Shown piece by piece: positions 14,063 through 14,520 of a DNA stretch of 14,520 bases (positions are counted from its first letter, which is position 1; every line of letters starts with the position of its first letter). The DNA comes from JAJPJX01 sp964568355. GTDB lineage: Bacteria > Acidobacteriota > Terriglobia > Bryobacterales > Bryobacteraceae. The notes below the pieces were generated by a model that had not been told where the DNA came from, ran no database searches, and saw nothing but the letters and a program-made list of their open reading frames with translations. The stretch spans positions 1 through 14,520 of the forward strand of contig CAZMRK010000834.1 in NCBI GenBank assembly GCA_964568355.1, given 5' to 3'. Made by a program: the position numbers and the translations under genes.

Positions 14063-14520
14063 CCCTCCCAATATCGCATCACCAGCAGCAGGCCCACGAT
14101 CCCCAGCGAGATGCCGGTAAGAATCCGCCCGACCAGATTTTCGAGCGGCAGTTCGAACGCGAGGCGGATCTCCTGCTCCCCCGGCGGCGCGTCCACCACG
14201 ATCAGCCCCAGAGGATCCCGACGGACTGGTAGCCGCTACTCCCCGGCGTATGCCCGCCAGTAAGGGTCGTAGCTCTCCTGGACCAGAATCGATTGCCCCT
14301 CGCCCACCCGCGCGCGCACGTCCAGCGTCTCCGTGTCGACCCATCGCGCCTGTGCCGGCGCCGTGCTTCCCCGCTCGATCGCCCTTGCATACCGCTGCAA
14401 GTCATCCGCCCGGACCTCCAACCGCGCTGTAGGAAGCCCGCCGAACGCCGCCCGATCGATCACCCGCGCCAGCCCGGGATAGCGCCGCGGCACCTGGTAC
14501 ATCACGTTTCCGGCGCCGTC
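14059..14520 (-). pseudogene. YfhO-like membrane protein, C-terminal part, interrupted by an in-frame TAG (5' end beyond window)
   Basis: The minus-strand frame is open from the right edge (DGAGNVMYQVPRRYPGLARV) through ILVQESYDPYWRAYAGE, where a TAG occurs at 14236-14238. Reading on in the same frame gives 58 further codons: RLPVRRDPLGLIVVDAPPGEQEIRL, then FELPLENLVGRI and a hydrophobic helix ISLGIVGLLLV, ending TGA at 14059-14061. 'SYxPxWRAY', 'PLGxxVVDAPPGxxEIRL' and a final transmembrane helix are the end of YfhO-type polytopic membrane proteins, so both halves are one domain. The product as it stands would lose its last helix. YfhO proteins are linked to lipid-linked sugar or lipoteichoic-acid modification in Bacillus; the role here is unknown. 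Recent nonsense mutation, a sequencing or assembly error, and readthrough cannot be told apart from this sequence. Confidence 0.8.

Noticed and set aside
13181..14263. 360-codon plus-strand frame opposite glpD
   Set aside because: Antisense shadow with no recognisable protein features, while the minus strand encodes GlpD.
14063..14344. 94-codon N-terminal extension of glpD
   Set aside because: Composition is low-complexity Gly/Arg/Ala in an off frame of the YfhO-like gene; the FAD domain begins properly after the ATG at 14062.
1..14520. Search for CRISPR repeats, tRNA or rRNA genes, transposases and att sites
   Set aside because: No regularly spaced repeats, cloverleaf-like segments or transposase motifs were seen by eye; the window is a conserved metabolic region with few gaps.

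Overview
This is a high-GC window from a bacterium, most likely an Acidobacteriota member of the Solibacter/Bryobacter type. The best lineage marker is the 892-aa permease at 9726-12404, which belongs to the ADOP (Acidobacterial duplicated orphan permease) class. The gene order sahR-trpCFBA-aroQ-aroF-tyrA and the densely overlapping genes fit that assignment. The lineage is inferred from protein families, not from a marker gene.

Layout. (1) 1-1485, plus strand: the C-terminal CBS pair of a KdsD/KpsF-type sugar-phosphate isomerase cut by the window edge, a small CoA-binding (Rossmann) protein, and an exported SagB-like nitroreductase. (2) 1529-3978: S-adenosylhomocysteine hydrolase (ahcY, minus) divergent from an ArsR-HTH/methyltransferase fusion that resembles SahR. 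The 74-bp gap between them holds a dyad operator candidate and a very strong -10 for the regulator. (3) 3979-4147: an intergenic stretch with a long, nearly perfect 80-nt hairpin and a promoter candidate placed almost on top of the TTG start of trpC. (4) 4148-9712: a seven-gene aromatic amino acid operon, trpC-trpF-trpB-trpA-aroQ-aroF-tyrA, in which every junction overlaps by 1-7 nt. It supplies the end of tryptophan synthesis, DAHP synthase (first step of the shikimate pathway), chorismate mutase and prephenate dehydrogenase. trpE, trpG and trpD are not here. (5) 9726-12404, minus: the ADOP permease, with two tandem palindromes just upstream. (6) 12464-14520, minus: aerobic glycerol-3-phosphate dehydrogenase (glpD), translationally coupled (ATGA) to the end of an upstream YfhO-like membrane protein gene.

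The most notable observations are: the YfhO-like frame carries an in-frame TAG at 14236-14238, yet 58 recognisable family codons continue after it to a TGA that overlaps the glpD start; the long 4019-4098 hairpin between sahR and trpC; the sahR/ahcY control region; and the paired GTAGA-N3-TCTAC palindromes in front of the ADOP gene. No CRISPR array, tRNA, rRNA or insertion sequence was seen.
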